The notes under the pieces: model-generated | The model's input: only the letters and a program-made list of their open reading frames with translations | What the model was told of the DNA's origin: nothing | Database searches by the model: none | Shown here: positions 1 to 8,483 of the stretch, one piece after another | How the letters are laid out: the number at the start of each line of letters is the position of its first letter | Numbering within the stretch: the first letter of the stretch is position 1 | Program-made: the position numbers and the translations under genes | Origin: Bradyrhizobium sp. AZCC 2176 | GTDB lineage: Bacteria > Pseudomonadota > Alphaproteobacteria > Rhizobiales > Xanthobacteraceae | DNA length: 64,000 bases | Direction: 5' to 3' | Assembly: GCF_036924645.1 (NCBI RefSeq) | Contig: NZ_JAZHRX010000001.1 | Location: 1,240,001 to 1,304,000 of the forward strand

Positions 1-611
1 TCCATGGCGACGTTGACCTGTCCCCCCAGCAGGTCCGTGACCAGCGGCGCTGAGCCGCGATAAGGCACATGCGTCATCTCCACGCCGGCAAATTGCTGGA
101 TCAGCGCCGAGGTGATGTGTCCGAGCGTTCCGTTGCCGGGATGGCCGACATTGACCTTACCCGGGTTCTGTTTGGCATAGGCGATCAGTTCGGGGAGCGT
201 CTTCGCCGGAAAGTCTGGTGTCGCCGCGATGATCAATGGAGACTTGGCGACGAGTACGACCGGCATGAAATCCCGCTCGGAATCGTAAGCCAGGCCCTTG
301 TACATGAACTTGTTGAGCGCGATCGGCGCGGGTGTCCCGAACAGCCACGTATGGCCGTCGGCCGCCGCCTTGGCGACCGCCGTTCCGCCGAGATTGCCGC
401 CCGCGCCCGCACGGTTTTCGACGATGAACTGCTTGCCGAAGTCTTCGCTCAGCGCGTGCGCAACGGCGCGCGCCAGCGTGTCGACGGCAGCGCCGGCCGG
501 GAACGGCACCACCATGGTGACCGGGCGGTTCGGCCACTCCTGTGCGACGGCATCGTGACATGGCGCAACAGCAAGTGCGAGGCCCAGGAGACCCAAAGTG
601 AGCAGGCGCAT
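1..611 (-). CDS. Bug/TctC-family tripartite tricarboxylate transporter substrate-binding protein (3' end beyond window)
   Basis: Translation from the ATG at 611-609 starts with a signal peptide ending near AVAQE, followed by the family opening WPNRPVTMVVPFPAGAAVDT. Further motifs are GKQFIVENRAGAGGNLG, NPGKVNVGHPGNGTLGH and VPYRGSAPLVTDLLGGQV, typical of Bug/TctC periplasmic receptors that feed carboxylates or small organic acids to TctAB-type permeases. About 203 codons are visible of a usual 320 or so; the rest lies left of the window. It is the last visible gene of the leftward catabolic cluster, so it probably captures that pathway's substrate, which is unknown. The family is certain and the ligand is not. 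Confidence 0.9.
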   Translation of the reverse strand, partial: MRLLTLGLLGLALAVAPCHDAVAQEWPNRPVTMVVPFPAGAAVDTLARAVAHALSEDFGKQFIVENRAGAGGNLGGTAVAKAAADGHTWLFGTPAPIALNKFMYKGLAYDSERDFMPVVLVAKSPLIIAATPDFPAKTLPELIAYAKQNPGKVNVGHPGNGTLGHITSALIQQFAGVEMTHVPYRGSAPLVTDLLGGQVNVAM

Positions 612-654
612 GTTTCCTCCGATTTTTGTGCGAGGCTCGCGTTGGCGCATGCGC

Positions 655-1734
655 TTATTCCCCGGCAAACTTGTCCAGGCCTTTGCGGCCCAACCATTTG
701 GATAATTCGTCGGCAACGGCTTCGTTATTGAGATCGGCGAATGCGATGTGCGTGTTGCCGCGCAGACCCGCATCGGGAAGCAGCAAGACCTCGCAATCGC
801 CGCCGTGGCGGTTGACGATATCGCAGAAGGTCCGCGCCACCTTGACGGAAGAGGCCCAGATCGGGCGCGTGTCGGTGTAGTCGCCGAACACCATCTGGAT
901 CGGAAACTTCGTCAGCTTCATGAACTCCGCCAGCGGCACGGCATTGGGGCCATACGGCGCGTCCGGCTTCGGCTCGGGTCCCTCGCCCTCCGGGAAGACG
1001 AAGCCCGGGGTTTCGTAGGCAACAATGCCCTTCATGTTGTCGCTCTTTGCCTTCAGCGCCGACAACAGGGCGCGCCAGCCGCCCGCGGAATTGGTGACGG
1101 CAATGACAGGTCCGATTCTATCGATGGCCTGGCCGCCGGCCTCAGCCTGCAACAATGCATTCTCAAGCGTATCGAACTCGTCGTAGCGGGCGCGCGTCGC
1201 CTGATTCCAGGCTTCCTTGTCGGCGGTCGGGAATTGCAGTCCCGGATACCAATTGAGATAGGTCAAGCCGAAACGCCAGGCGGCAAAGTTGCGTTGATCG
1301 AAATAATCAGGCGTATAGGTGATCGGCTCGCAGCTCCAATTCGCACGCCCGACGCGCGGGCCATCCCAGAGGTAAACGGGATATCCCTGACGCAAGAAAA
1401 TGCTCTTGTAGCCTTCACCGCCATCCCAGCGGTTTTCCCAAACCTTCGTGCTGGAGCTGTGCCACATGATCAGGCCGACGCTGCGCCGTTTCGCGGGGAT
1501 GAAGTATTCGACGTAGCCATGGTCGCAAGAGAGCGTCTGACTGGGATCGCCGGGCTTGGCAATGATCTTACCGCCAACTTCATACGCGCCGGTCGATTCC
1601 AGGATGATCGGAGGCTTCGCTGGTTTGCGATTCTCTTCCGCGAATCCCGGGTTGCCTAGTCCGGCGACCAGCAATGCCGTGGCAAACGGCTGCAACCGCT
1701 TCCAGCGTTTCAAAGGACTTCTACCGCAATTCAT
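655..1734 (-). CDS. Exported alpha/beta hydrolase, esterase-713-like
   Basis: This is a 359-residue protein with a signal peptide (charged start, hydrophobic stretch about residues 15-32). The core fits the esterase-713-like alpha/beta-hydrolase group: WHSSSTKVWENRWDGGEGY near residues 91-109, a nucleophile elbow TNSAGG with Ser216, a likely acid Glu241 (AYETPG) and a likely catalytic His329 (NTHIAF). It should be a periplasmic carboxylic-ester hydrolase. It lies between the Bug receptor and the DUF6282 gene on the same strand, so it may release the acid that the receptor binds. The triad assignment is from family resemblance and the substrate is unknown. Confidence 0.82.
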   Translation of the reverse strand: MNCGRSPLKRWKRLQPFATALLVAGLGNPGFAEENRKPAKPPIILESTGAYEVGGKIIAKPGDPSQTLSCDHGYVEYFIPAKRRSVGLIMWHSSSTKVWENRWDGGEGYKSIFLRQGYPVYLWDGPRVGRANWSCEPITYTPDYFDQRNFAAWRFGLTYLNWYPGLQFPTADKEAWNQATRARYDEFDTLENALLQAEAGGQAIDRIGPVIAVTNSAGGWRALLSALKAKSDNMKGIVAYETPGFVFPEGEGPEPKPDAPYGPNAVPLAEFMKLTKFPIQMVFGDYTDTRPIWASSVKVARTFCDIVNRHGGDCEVLLLPDAGLRGNTHIAFADLNNEAVADELSKWLGRKGLDKFAGE

Positions 1735-1792
1735 GATCAGCCTCCTCCCCGAATAATGCGCGCCGCTTTTCGCGGTCTTTGCGCGCCTTTTG

Positions 1793-2764
1793 CTAGGCGG
1801 CGTCCTGCGCAGCCGACCGGCTCACCGGAAGATTTAGGAACCGCGCGGCGTTATCGCTGATGAGTTTTCTGATTGCCGTGCTCGGCATCTGCAGATCGAG
1901 CAGGATCTGCGTGATGCTGCGGAAGCCATCGACCGGACGCTGCGACCCCTGCAGCCCGAGGTCGGACGACAGGATCGTGTTGTCGACGCCGGCCACCTCG
2001 ATCAGGTGCGCAAGATCATCCGGGCTGTATTTTAAGGATTTGCCTTCGATGAACATGCAGATCGAATGTTCCATCTTGACGCCAATCGCGACCAGTTGCC
2101 GGATATCGGTGTCACTGCAGCCGACGATGTAGGTCGGGTGGTTGACCATCATCTTCTTGACGCCGCGCCGCGCCGCCTCGTCGAACAGGATGTGCAGCTC
2201 GCTGGCCGGCAGGTGACCACCGGCCAGGATGATATCCGCCTCGGCAATGAGGTCGATGACCTTTTTGGTGTCATCCGTGAGCTTGCCATTGGCGTCGAGC
2301 GCGGAAAGCGGAATCGGATCGAGCATCTTCTGCGAGGTCTTCGGAAAGGTCGAATTTCCCGCCGCCATGGCCTTGATATGGTTTGCGGCTGATAACGTCG
2401 GCATCCAGACGATCCTGGCGCCGAGCTTGATCGCGTGGTCGACCGCATGCGGGTTGATGCCGCCCGATGCATTGTTCAGCACGATACCCGAGAACAGCTT
2501 CACATTGGTTTCGGGGAACAGCTTCTCCAGCAGGATCGCGTGCGCCATGCCGGCATAGAAGTGATCCTTGTAGAGCACGGCACGGAATTTCGCTTCGGCC
2601 GCATCGAGCAGTTCCTCGTGATGGTCGAGAATGCGCGGCATGGCCGCCGGACCACTATGGCAGTGCAGGTCGATCGCGCCGACCAGGAGCTCGGCGACTT
2701 CGGCCGCGCGAGACAGCGTCGGCAGCGGCACAGTGGTCGGGTAGGATGCTTGCTTGTCGGCCAT
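1793..2764 (-). CDS. DUF6282 family protein (metal-dependent hydrolase-like)
   Basis: I start the gene at the ATG at 2764 (MADKQASY, 323 aa). A longer reading frame upstream only duplicates the end of the cupin gene in another frame. Near residues 32-37 is DLHCHSG, an HxH pair at the first strand of a TIM-barrel amidohydrolase or PHP-like fold. Other candidate metal or acid residues are YKDHFY, AGGHLPASE, VNHPTYIVG and SSDLGLQG. DUF6282 has no reaction that I know to be assigned. Clustering with a cupin and a class II aldolase under an IclR regulator suggests ring or lactone hydrolysis in a degradation pathway; that role is inference. Confidence 0.85.
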   Translation of the reverse strand: MADKQASYPTTVPLPTLSRAAEVAELLVGAIDLHCHSGPAAMPRILDHHEELLDAAEAKFRAVLYKDHFYAGMAHAILLEKLFPETNVKLFSGIVLNNASGGINPHAVDHAIKLGARIVWMPTLSAANHIKAMAAGNSTFPKTSQKMLDPIPLSALDANGKLTDDTKKVIDLIAEADIILAGGHLPASELHILFDEAARRGVKKMMVNHPTYIVGCSDTDIRQLVAIGVKMEHSICMFIEGKSLKYSPDDLAHLIEVAGVDNTILSSDLGLQGSQRPVDGFRSITQILLDLQMPSTAIRKLISDNAARFLNLPVSRSAAQDAA

Positions 2765-2793
2765 GGTCCGGGCCCCTTTCGGTTGAACAGGTA

Positions 2794-3735
2794 TCAGGCA
2801 GCGGATTTTCCGGCGGGGCTTTGCGCGGGCATCGGATAGTCGTCCTCGTTCAGCACCCAGCCCGGCTTGGCCGAAAAATCCATGCGCGGCGGGCAAAAGA
2901 TGTCGACGAGAATGTTGAGTTTTGGATCGATGGCCTGCGAGGTGTGAATGGAGGGCGGCGGAATCACCGCGATGGAGGGCGATCCGCAGCTCTCGTGATC
3001 GTCGTTGCGCCACTGAGCCATGTCGGTCGTCCATGGCCAGCGCAGGTGATGAATGAAGGTGCCGGCCAGCGCCAGCGAGCATTGCTCGAAATCGTCATGG
3101 TGATGCGGCGACATCTTGCTCGGATCGCGCGGGCCGTTCCTCGGCTCGAGGAAATTCACCATGAAAGTCGAGCAGCGGAAGATTCGCCCGAACCTGCCCG
3201 GCGTCGCCGCGACGTCGAGGCTGCAGGTCCGGATCTTCGCACCTGCGGCCGCCTCCGGCCACGGCTCGAACGGCGGCAGATTGGGATGCGGCGTCGCGTA
3301 GGACGCGGCGTTAGAGCACAGCCGTGCGAGATCCTCCGATCGCGTCGTCATCATGCGCACTACCTTGGCGGCGCCGAGCAGCGTGACGGAGCTAGCGCCC
3401 GCCGGCACGAAACTGATGGAGTGACCGCCCACGACCTTGCGCTCGTTGCCCCACACGATCTCGGCGCCTGCCCCCGGGTCGGGAAGCAGCACGACATATT
3501 CATCGGGCTGATCGGCGCGGCTCAGCACCGCGCCCTTGTCGGCGTCGCTATAGGCGATGATGAAGTTCTGGCCGCGGGCGTACCAGGTGCGCGCGCCGTT
3601 CTGATTCTCGGCCGGCGGCGTTTCGTAGAATTTCGCATACTCGGCCCCTGCGAAATGGGTGGCGGCGGGTTTGGTGCCGACCGGAGCGGCGGCGAGCGCC
3701 GCGCGGGGATCAGAGTTGTGATACATGCGAGCCAT
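2794..3735 (-). CDS. Bicupin-like protein
   Basis: Starting at ATG 3735 (MARMYHNSDP; ATG 3726 is also possible) gives about 313 aa. The second half has a clear cupin motif, SPHHHDDFEQCSLALAGTF, with a His triplet and a Glu able to bind a divalent metal, and a later His (PSIHTSQ). The first half has a weaker cupin-like pattern (YVVLLPDPGA, VVGGHSISFVPAG), so this may be a degenerate bicupin. Its start overlaps the end of the aldolase gene by 26 bases, which implies co-translation. It could be a dioxygenase, an isomerase or a binding protein; the sequence does not decide. Confidence 0.8.
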   Translation of the reverse strand: MARMYHNSDPRAALAAAPVGTKPAATHFAGAEYAKFYETPPAENQNGARTWYARGQNFIIAYSDADKGAVLSRADQPDEYVVLLPDPGAGAEIVWGNERKVVGGHSISFVPAGASSVTLLGAAKVVRMMTTRSEDLARLCSNAASYATPHPNLPPFEPWPEAAAGAKIRTCSLDVAATPGRFGRIFRCSTFMVNFLEPRNGPRDPSKMSPHHHDDFEQCSLALAGTFIHHLRWPWTTDMAQWRNDDHESCGSPSIAVIPPPSIHTSQAIDPKLNILVDIFCPPRMDFSAKPGWVLNEDDYPMPAQSPAGKSAA

Positions 3736-4528
3736 CCGTGGTTGGAACAAGGGTTTTGAAATCGGTGAGGGTCTGCGCCGCGGCCCGGCGCATCTGGCCC
3801 TGATCCGACGAGATGATGAAGGCGCTGGCGCCGAGGCCGGCAAAATCCTTGGCTTCCGCCGCGCTCGCCACCATCACGCAGACCGGCTTGGCGACTTTCT
3901 TCGCCGCCGCAATGATCCTGATGACCGCGTCCTTTACGGACGCGTCGGCCGACGACTTGGCGCCAAGCGCAACGGTGAGATCGCCACGGCCGATGAAGAG
4001 CCCATGGATTCCGTCGACGGCGGCGATGGCATCGATGTGATCCAGCGCTTCGGGATCCTCGATCATCGCGATCGCGCAGACCGACGCATCCTGTTCATCG
4101 ACGAAGGACCACATCGGTGTGCCGCCATAGGCGCCGGCGCGGGCCGAGCCGGAGTAGCCGCGCCGTCCGCCGCGGTATCGTGCGGCCGCGGCAACCGCGT
4201 GCGCTTTCTCGACCGTTGCGACATGGGGCACCAGCACACCGGCGGCACCGCAGTCCAGACAAGATAGCATCTTGGCCGGATCATCCGATGACACCCGCAC
4301 GATGCCGGCGAGGTTGCTCGCGCGCGCGGCCAGCAGCATGACATCGGTCATCGCGCGATCGATCGGCGCGTGCTCCTCGTCGATCACGACGAAATCGTAG
4401 CCGAGCGCGCCAAAAATCTCGGTCGCGTGCGTGGTCGGCGTCTTGATGAATGAGCCGACGACGACCTGCCGCGCCGAGAAGCGGCGGCGGAATGACGAAA
4501 AATGCGGCCTGACGACGTCTCCGGACAC
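3710..4528 (-). CDS. HpcH/HpaI-type class II aldolase
   Basis: I choose the GTG at 4528, which has a GGAGGA ribosome-binding site 6-7 bases upstream, giving 272 aa. The frame stays open further upstream, but that part lacks family similarity and crosses the operator. The HpcH/HpaI signature is clear: GSFIKTPTTHATEIFG, DFVVIDEEHAPID, RVSSDDPAKMLSCLDCGAAGV-type barrel strands, AMIEDPEALDHIDAI and LFIGRGDLTVALG. The family cleaves 2-keto-4-hydroxy acids to pyruvate and an aldehyde with a divalent metal, usually late in aromatic catabolism. It is the first gene of the leftward operon. The exact substrate cannot be read. Confidence 0.88.
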   Translation of the reverse strand: MSGDVVRPHFSSFRRRFSARQVVVGSFIKTPTTHATEIFGALGYDFVVIDEEHAPIDRAMTDVMLLAARASNLAGIVRVSSDDPAKMLSCLDCGAAGVLVPHVATVEKAHAVAAAARYRGGRRGYSGSARAGAYGGTPMWSFVDEQDASVCAIAMIEDPEALDHIDAIAAVDGIHGLFIGRGDLTVALGAKSSADASVKDAVIRIIAAAKKVAKPVCVMVASAAEAKDFAGLGASAFIISSDQGQMRRAAAQTLTDFKTLVPTTDGSHVSQL

Positions 4529-4642
4529 GGCTGTTCCTCCCGGCCATCTGCACGGGCCGTCTTCAGAAGACGGGCTCCGGCGTGGCGCTTGGCGAAAACC
4601 ATTGCAGGGAGGGCGGCGGTGGGCCATAGCTAATCCGCCGTG

Positions 4643-4657
4643 TTCCACCAGGTGGAA
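4643..4657. promoter_or_regulatory. Perfect 15-bp inverted repeat, likely IclR operator
   Basis: TTCCACC-A-GGTGGAA is a perfect palindrome centred on 4650, in the 137 bp between the divergent aldolase operon (start 4528) and the IclR gene (start 4666). It ends 8 bases before the IclR ATG. IclR-family sites often have TTCC...GGAA arms. The position fits autoregulation together with control of the divergent operon. Confidence 0.75.
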
Positions 4658-4665
4658 TTTTAGGG

Positions 4666-5445
4666 ATGCCACTCAAGTCCGACAAAGTTGAAGCCGCCTC
4701 GCGCACGCTCCTGCTGCTGGAGGAACTCAATCGCCACCGCGTCACCTCGATCGATCGCCTGCACAAGGCGACGGGGCTGCCCAAGTCGACGGTGGTGCGG
4801 TTGATGAAGTCGCTCTGCGCGATGGGCTATGCCGCCAACGACCGCCGGCAAGGCGGCTACGCGGTCGCCTCGCGGGTCAAATCGCTGAGCAATGGCTTTC
4901 ACGGCGACCCGCTTGTGGTGGAGGCCGCGCGCCCATGGGCGCTCGCTTTTACGCGGCAATATCACTGGCCGATCGCCATCGCTGTGCTCGACAGGAGTTC
5001 TGTCGTGGTCCGCTTCAGCACGATTCCCGACAGCCCGGTCTCGCCGTTTCACGGCACCCTCAACATGCACCTCAGCCTGCTCGGCCGGGCGCTGGGGCGC
5101 GCCTACCTGGCATTTTGCCCCGTGAGCGAGCGGGCGATGCTGCTCGACATGCTGACGCGATCGCAGGAAAACGAAGACAAGCTCGCCACCGAGCGCAAGC
5201 GAGCACTGTCTTTGCTGGCGACAATCCGCAAGCAAGGTTTTGCCGAACGCGACCCGATGGTCGAGCCGCGCACGTCCGGCACGATCGCGGTTCCCATCCT
5301 CGTCGACCGGCGCGTGCTCGCCACCGTCGGCATGACTTACTTCATATCAGCGCTCGACCGCGCAGACGTCGTCCAGCGCTACGTGCCTCTCGTGAAGGCG
5401 CTTGCCGACAACATCGCTGCGAGCGTCTCGTCGTTGCAGCAATAG
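4666..5445 (+). CDS. IclR family transcriptional regulator
   Basis: This 259-residue protein has an N-terminal winged helix (ASRTLLLLEELNRHRVTSID, then ATGLPKSTVVRLMKSL, about residues 10-50). A C-terminal IclR effector domain follows, with GALGRAYLAF-like and VPILVDRRVLATVGMTYFIS motifs. It resembles the MhpR-like branch that controls aromatic-acid catabolism. It diverges from the aldolase-cupin-DUF6282-esterase-Bug operon across a 137-bp gap carrying a perfect palindrome 8 bp from its start codon. It is most likely the pathway-specific regulator; whether it activates or represses is not shown. Confidence 0.92.
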   Translation: MPLKSDKVEAASRTLLLLEELNRHRVTSIDRLHKATGLPKSTVVRLMKSLCAMGYAANDRRQGGYAVASRVKSLSNGFHGDPLVVEAARPWALAFTRQYHWPIAIAVLDRSSVVVRFSTIPDSPVSPFHGTLNMHLSLLGRALGRAYLAFCPVSERAMLLDMLTRSQENEDKLATERKRALSLLATIRKQGFAERDPMVEPRTSGTIAVPILVDRRVLATVGMTYFISALDRADVVQRYVPLVKALADNIAASVSSLQQ

Positions 5446-5474
5446 AGCTACGGCGTGAGCCGTCATCCCCGCCG

Positions 5475-6407
5475 CTACGTTTCAGGAGCGATACACTCTT
5501 CCATGATCCCATCGATCTCGGCGATCGAGAGAACGCCGATCTCGGCAATAAATACGATCCGCGCCCGCGGCACGTCGGCCGGTAGCGCTCCGCCCGGTGC
5601 CAACGTCGCGCGCCCGCCGGCAAGCTGAAACACCGTCAGTTGCCCGGGCTGCTCCACGGTCTCGAACAACCCCTTCGCCCGGGCGAGCTTCGGCGCCAGC
5701 CGAGCGATCGCGTGCTGCAACCGGGAGAACGACACCGGCCGTTCCGATGTCCAGCTCAGCGTCTCGAACCGGTCAGCCGCGGGCCGTCGCGGCCCCACCT
5801 CGCGCGGCGCCTGCACGCGCTCCACGTCCGCAGGGAACAGCAGCGCTGCGGGGACTTCGCCATGCGGCGCATCGACCATCACCGCCGCCGGACGCAGCAC
5901 CCGGACGGCATCGCGTAGCTGTGCGCGAGCCGCCGCGTCCGCCAGGTCCACCTTGGTCAGCGCCACCACATCGGCCGCCCGCAGCTGAGACCGCAGCAAC
6001 GCGTCGTTCAATGTCTCCGCCTTTGTCGTCGCGTCCACCACGCACAGCACCGTTTCCAGCGGCGCCTCCCGCCAGATCATCGGGTCCATCAGGTTGCGCA
6101 CGATATCCGAGGGATCGGCGACCCCGCTGGTTTCGATCACGATGAACTCGGGCCGCGGGTCACGCCGCAGCAGGGCGGCGAGCGTGCGCAACAGATCGCC
6201 TTCCAGCGAGCAACAGATGCAGCCGTTGCTCAGGCTGACCACCCCATCGCTGGCGCCCGCGATCAGCTCCGCATCGATGTTGATCGCGCCGAAATCGTTG
6301 ACCACGGCGGCGATCCGCCGCCCCTCGGCATGCGCCAGCAGACGGTTCACGACCGTGGTCTTGCCCGCCCCGAGGAAGCCGGTCACCAGCAGGATCGGGA
6401 CCGGCAT
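5475..6407 (-). CDS. CobW-family GTPase metallochaperone
   Basis: The protein starts at ATG 6407, 2 bases after the stop of the amidohydrolase gene, so the two are probably translationally coupled (310 aa). Walker A is GFLGAGKT (residues 10-17). The CxCC metal site is CICC (63-66). The switch-like IETSGVADPSD and the base motif ALTKVDLAD follow, then a C-terminal CobW_C-like domain. The G3E/COG0523 family uses GTP to deliver Zn, Co or other metals to client enzymes. Its tight coupling to a metal-dependent amidohydrolase suggests that enzyme as the client; this is inference. Confidence 0.9.
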   Translation of the reverse strand: MPVPILLVTGFLGAGKTTVVNRLLAHAEGRRIAAVVNDFGAINIDAELIAGASDGVVSLSNGCICCSLEGDLLRTLAALLRRDPRPEFIVIETSGVADPSDIVRNLMDPMIWREAPLETVLCVVDATTKAETLNDALLRSQLRAADVVALTKVDLADAAARAQLRDAVRVLRPAAVMVDAPHGEVPAALLFPADVERVQAPREVGPRRPAADRFETLSWTSERPVSFSRLQHAIARLAPKLARAKGLFETVEQPGQLTVFQLAGGRATLAPGGALPADVPRARIVFIAEIGVLSIAEIDGIMEECIAPET

Positions 6408-6409
6408 AA

Positions 6410-7900
6410 TCAATGCTCGGCAACGGACCGGCGCACTGGCCGGCCGGGCCTTGCCGTCACATCCAGCACGCCGTCGGTGATCAGCGGCTCGCCGCTGACG
6501 ACCAGATGCCGCACGCCCTCTGACGGACGGTTCATCGCCGAGAACGTCGCCCGGTCGGTCAGCGTGTCGAAATCGAACGCGACAATATCGGCATCCGCGC
6601 CCACCTGCAGCCTTCCCTTGGCGCGCATGGCGGGCGTGCTGCGGGAAAGGATTTCCGCCGGGATCAGGGCGCATTTGCGGATGCCTTCCAGCAGCGATAC
6701 TGACTTGCGCTCACGCACCCACTCGCGGATGAAACGGGTGAAGCAACCAGCCGAACGCGGATGCGAGGTGGCATCATCAGGCAGCGGCCAGGCGTCGCCG
6801 GTGTAAGCGCTGCCGTCCGACAGCGTCCAGGGCATCGCGTCGGACGCAATCGCACCGCCGGGATACAGCACCGAGATGTCCAGCAGGTCACGATGGTGCG
6901 GATTGTTCTCCGTATCCAGGATATGCCACAGCACCAGCGTGGACGGCTCCTCCGCCTGTGCCGCCAGCAACTCCTTGCGGTCGCGGAAGCGCCGCCCGTC
7001 GGTCACCCGCTGCACCGAATCGTAGCCTAACCCATTGCGCGCCTCGAATTCGGGGTCGCTGAAGAAGGCCGCCGCCAGCACCGTCGAGCCGGTGCCATAT
7101 GGATAGGCCTCCACCGTTATTGGCAGGCCCTGCGCCTGCGCCTTGGCGACCAGCACGGCACAACGTTCCACGTCCGTCTTGCTGGAGGAGTTGAAGTGGC
7201 AGATGTGCATATGCGCGCCGGTGGCGCCGGCATAACCGATCAGGCGGATATAGGCCTCGGCGGCGCTTTCCGGGTCGATGCGGGACATGTAGGCGACATG
7301 GGTGAAGGTCGCCACATCATGCGCCGCCGCGAGTTGGCACACCGCGGTCAGCTCCTGTACGCCCGCGCCCGGGGCATAGGCGTTGAGAATGCCGATGCCG
7401 ATGCCGCCCTCGTTCAGTCCGTTTGCAAGGCGCTCGAGGATGCCGGCGACCTCGGTGTCGCTGGCCACATTGTCGATCCAGCGGCGATCGCGCATGGCAT
7501 TGCCGAATGCCTCCAGCGAGCTTTCCGCGTTGGAGCCGGTCATCGCGCCGATGCGCGCGAAGGCCCAGTTGGCGGCGGCGCCGTAGTTCAGCACGCGCCC
7601 ATGCGCGGCCTGGCGTCGATACCAGGATGCGACCGGCAGTACGCCCGCCTCGAGATCGAGCGTCGTCGTCACGCCGTCGAATGCCTGCATGCGGTCGGCC
7701 GGGATCGACTGGCCGTGCGCGTGCAGGTCGATAAAGCCGGGCGCCACCACCAGCCCGGTCGCGTCGATCACCCGTTCGGCGCTGCCGAGCCCGGTGCCGA
7801 CAGCGGAGATCCGGCCATCCTCTACCGCCACATCGCCAATGGCGTCCATCCCGCTTGCCGGATCCACCACCCGGCCGCCACTGATCACCAAGCCAGTCAT
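6410..7900 (-). CDS. N-acyl-D-amino-acid deacylase-like amidohydrolase
   Basis: This 496-residue protein of the amidohydrolase superfamily (D-aminoacylase branch) begins with an N-terminal beta-sandwich segment. DLHAHG follows at residues 59-63 (HxH metal pair), then ATFTHVAY, AHMHICHFN, a metal-site-like IASDAMPW near residue 350, and a C-terminal GRLQVGADADIVAFDFDTLTD with a VRHLVVSGEPLI strand. Members hydrolyse N-acyl-D-amino acids or related ureides. A 20-bp palindrome lies 79 bp upstream. The downstream CobW gene may supply its metal. The superfamily is firm and the substrate is open. Confidence 0.87.
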   Translation of the reverse strand: MTGLVISGGRVVDPASGMDAIGDVAVEDGRISAVGTGLGSAERVIDATGLVVAPGFIDLHAHGQSIPADRMQAFDGVTTTLDLEAGVLPVASWYRRQAAHGRVLNYGAAANWAFARIGAMTGSNAESSLEAFGNAMRDRRWIDNVASDTEVAGILERLANGLNEGGIGIGILNAYAPGAGVQELTAVCQLAAAHDVATFTHVAYMSRIDPESAAEAYIRLIGYAGATGAHMHICHFNSSSKTDVERCAVLVAKAQAQGLPITVEAYPYGTGSTVLAAAFFSDPEFEARNGLGYDSVQRVTDGRRFRDRKELLAAQAEEPSTLVLWHILDTENNPHHRDLLDISVLYPGGAIASDAMPWTLSDGSAYTGDAWPLPDDATSHPRSAGCFTRFIREWVRERKSVSLLEGIRKCALIPAEILSRSTPAMRAKGRLQVGADADIVAFDFDTLTDRATFSAMNRPSEGVRHLVVSGEPLITDGVLDVTARPGRPVRRSVAEH

Positions 7901-7978
7901 ATTGCCACTCTCCTCAACGCAGAAAATTTAGGTCCGTCAAGGCCGGCAGCGCTCCGCGAGCCCGGGCACCTACCGGTC

Positions 7979-7998
7979 GTCTCTATTCCAATAGAGAC
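7979..7998. promoter_or_regulatory. Perfect 20-bp palindrome upstream of the amidohydrolase operon
   Basis: GTCTCTATT-CC-AATAGAGAC has perfect 9-bp arms. It lies 79 bp upstream of the amidohydrolase start on the minus strand. Size and symmetry suit a dimeric repressor or activator. No regulator gene for this operon lies next to it, unless the IclR protein 2.5 kb away acts here; the arms differ from the 4643-4657 site. Confidence 0.5.
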
Positions 7999-8371
7999 AG
8001 ATTTTCAGGCCGACGACCACCTCCACCGAGGCTGAGGCATCATGCGTATTGCTGCACATCCTTGGCGTTCGTCGCCACGGTAGCCTTTTCAGATCGATCG
8101 CCGATATTGCGGCATCGCTTCGCCAGGTGATCCTCCTGAGCCGACCCGACGCTCCCAAACCATCGCGGACCGCGACCTCAGCTGCGGACTGAACGTTACG
8201 GGCTGGGCGAAGATGGCACGAGGTTTATCGTTGCCCGGTCCAACGGCGGGATCAAACTGTAACCCCGTTACCACATTCGTGAGTTCAGTGTTGTTGTGTT
8301 CGCCGCGCTACAGACTCCGCGGAGAACATCAATAAGTGTGTTCTGCGGGGCAACCAAAGCGGCGCGGCGGT

Positions 8372-8418
8372 TGCGGACTCGTCGATGGCCATCGCGGTTC
8401 GACCTCGACGAGTCCGCA
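8372..8418 (+). promoter_or_regulatory. Perfect 14-bp inverted repeat with 19-nt loop
   Basis: TGCGGACTCGTCGA (8372-8385) is exactly complementary to TCGACGAGTCCGCA (8405-8418). It lies 65 bases before the start of a small open frame at 8484 and would form a stable hairpin in its leader. No T tract follows, so it is not a simple terminator. Elsewhere in 7901-8483 I see only this hairpin and the 7979 palindrome. Confidence 0.45.
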
Positions 8419-8483
8419 TGCTCCGTTTTTTGAGCGCACGCGCGATGACCTGTAGGTTCCTGGAGAGAGCGAAGGGATTGGAT

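Noticed and set aside
69..731. Long plus-strand open frame over the Bug receptor gene
   Set aside because: Antisense frame in G+C-rich coding DNA. The minus strand carries the full Bug/TctC signature and signal peptide.
2765..3082. N-terminal extension of the DUF6282 frame
   Set aside because: It lies inside the cupin gene in another frame and has no family sequence; ATG 2764 fits the domain start.
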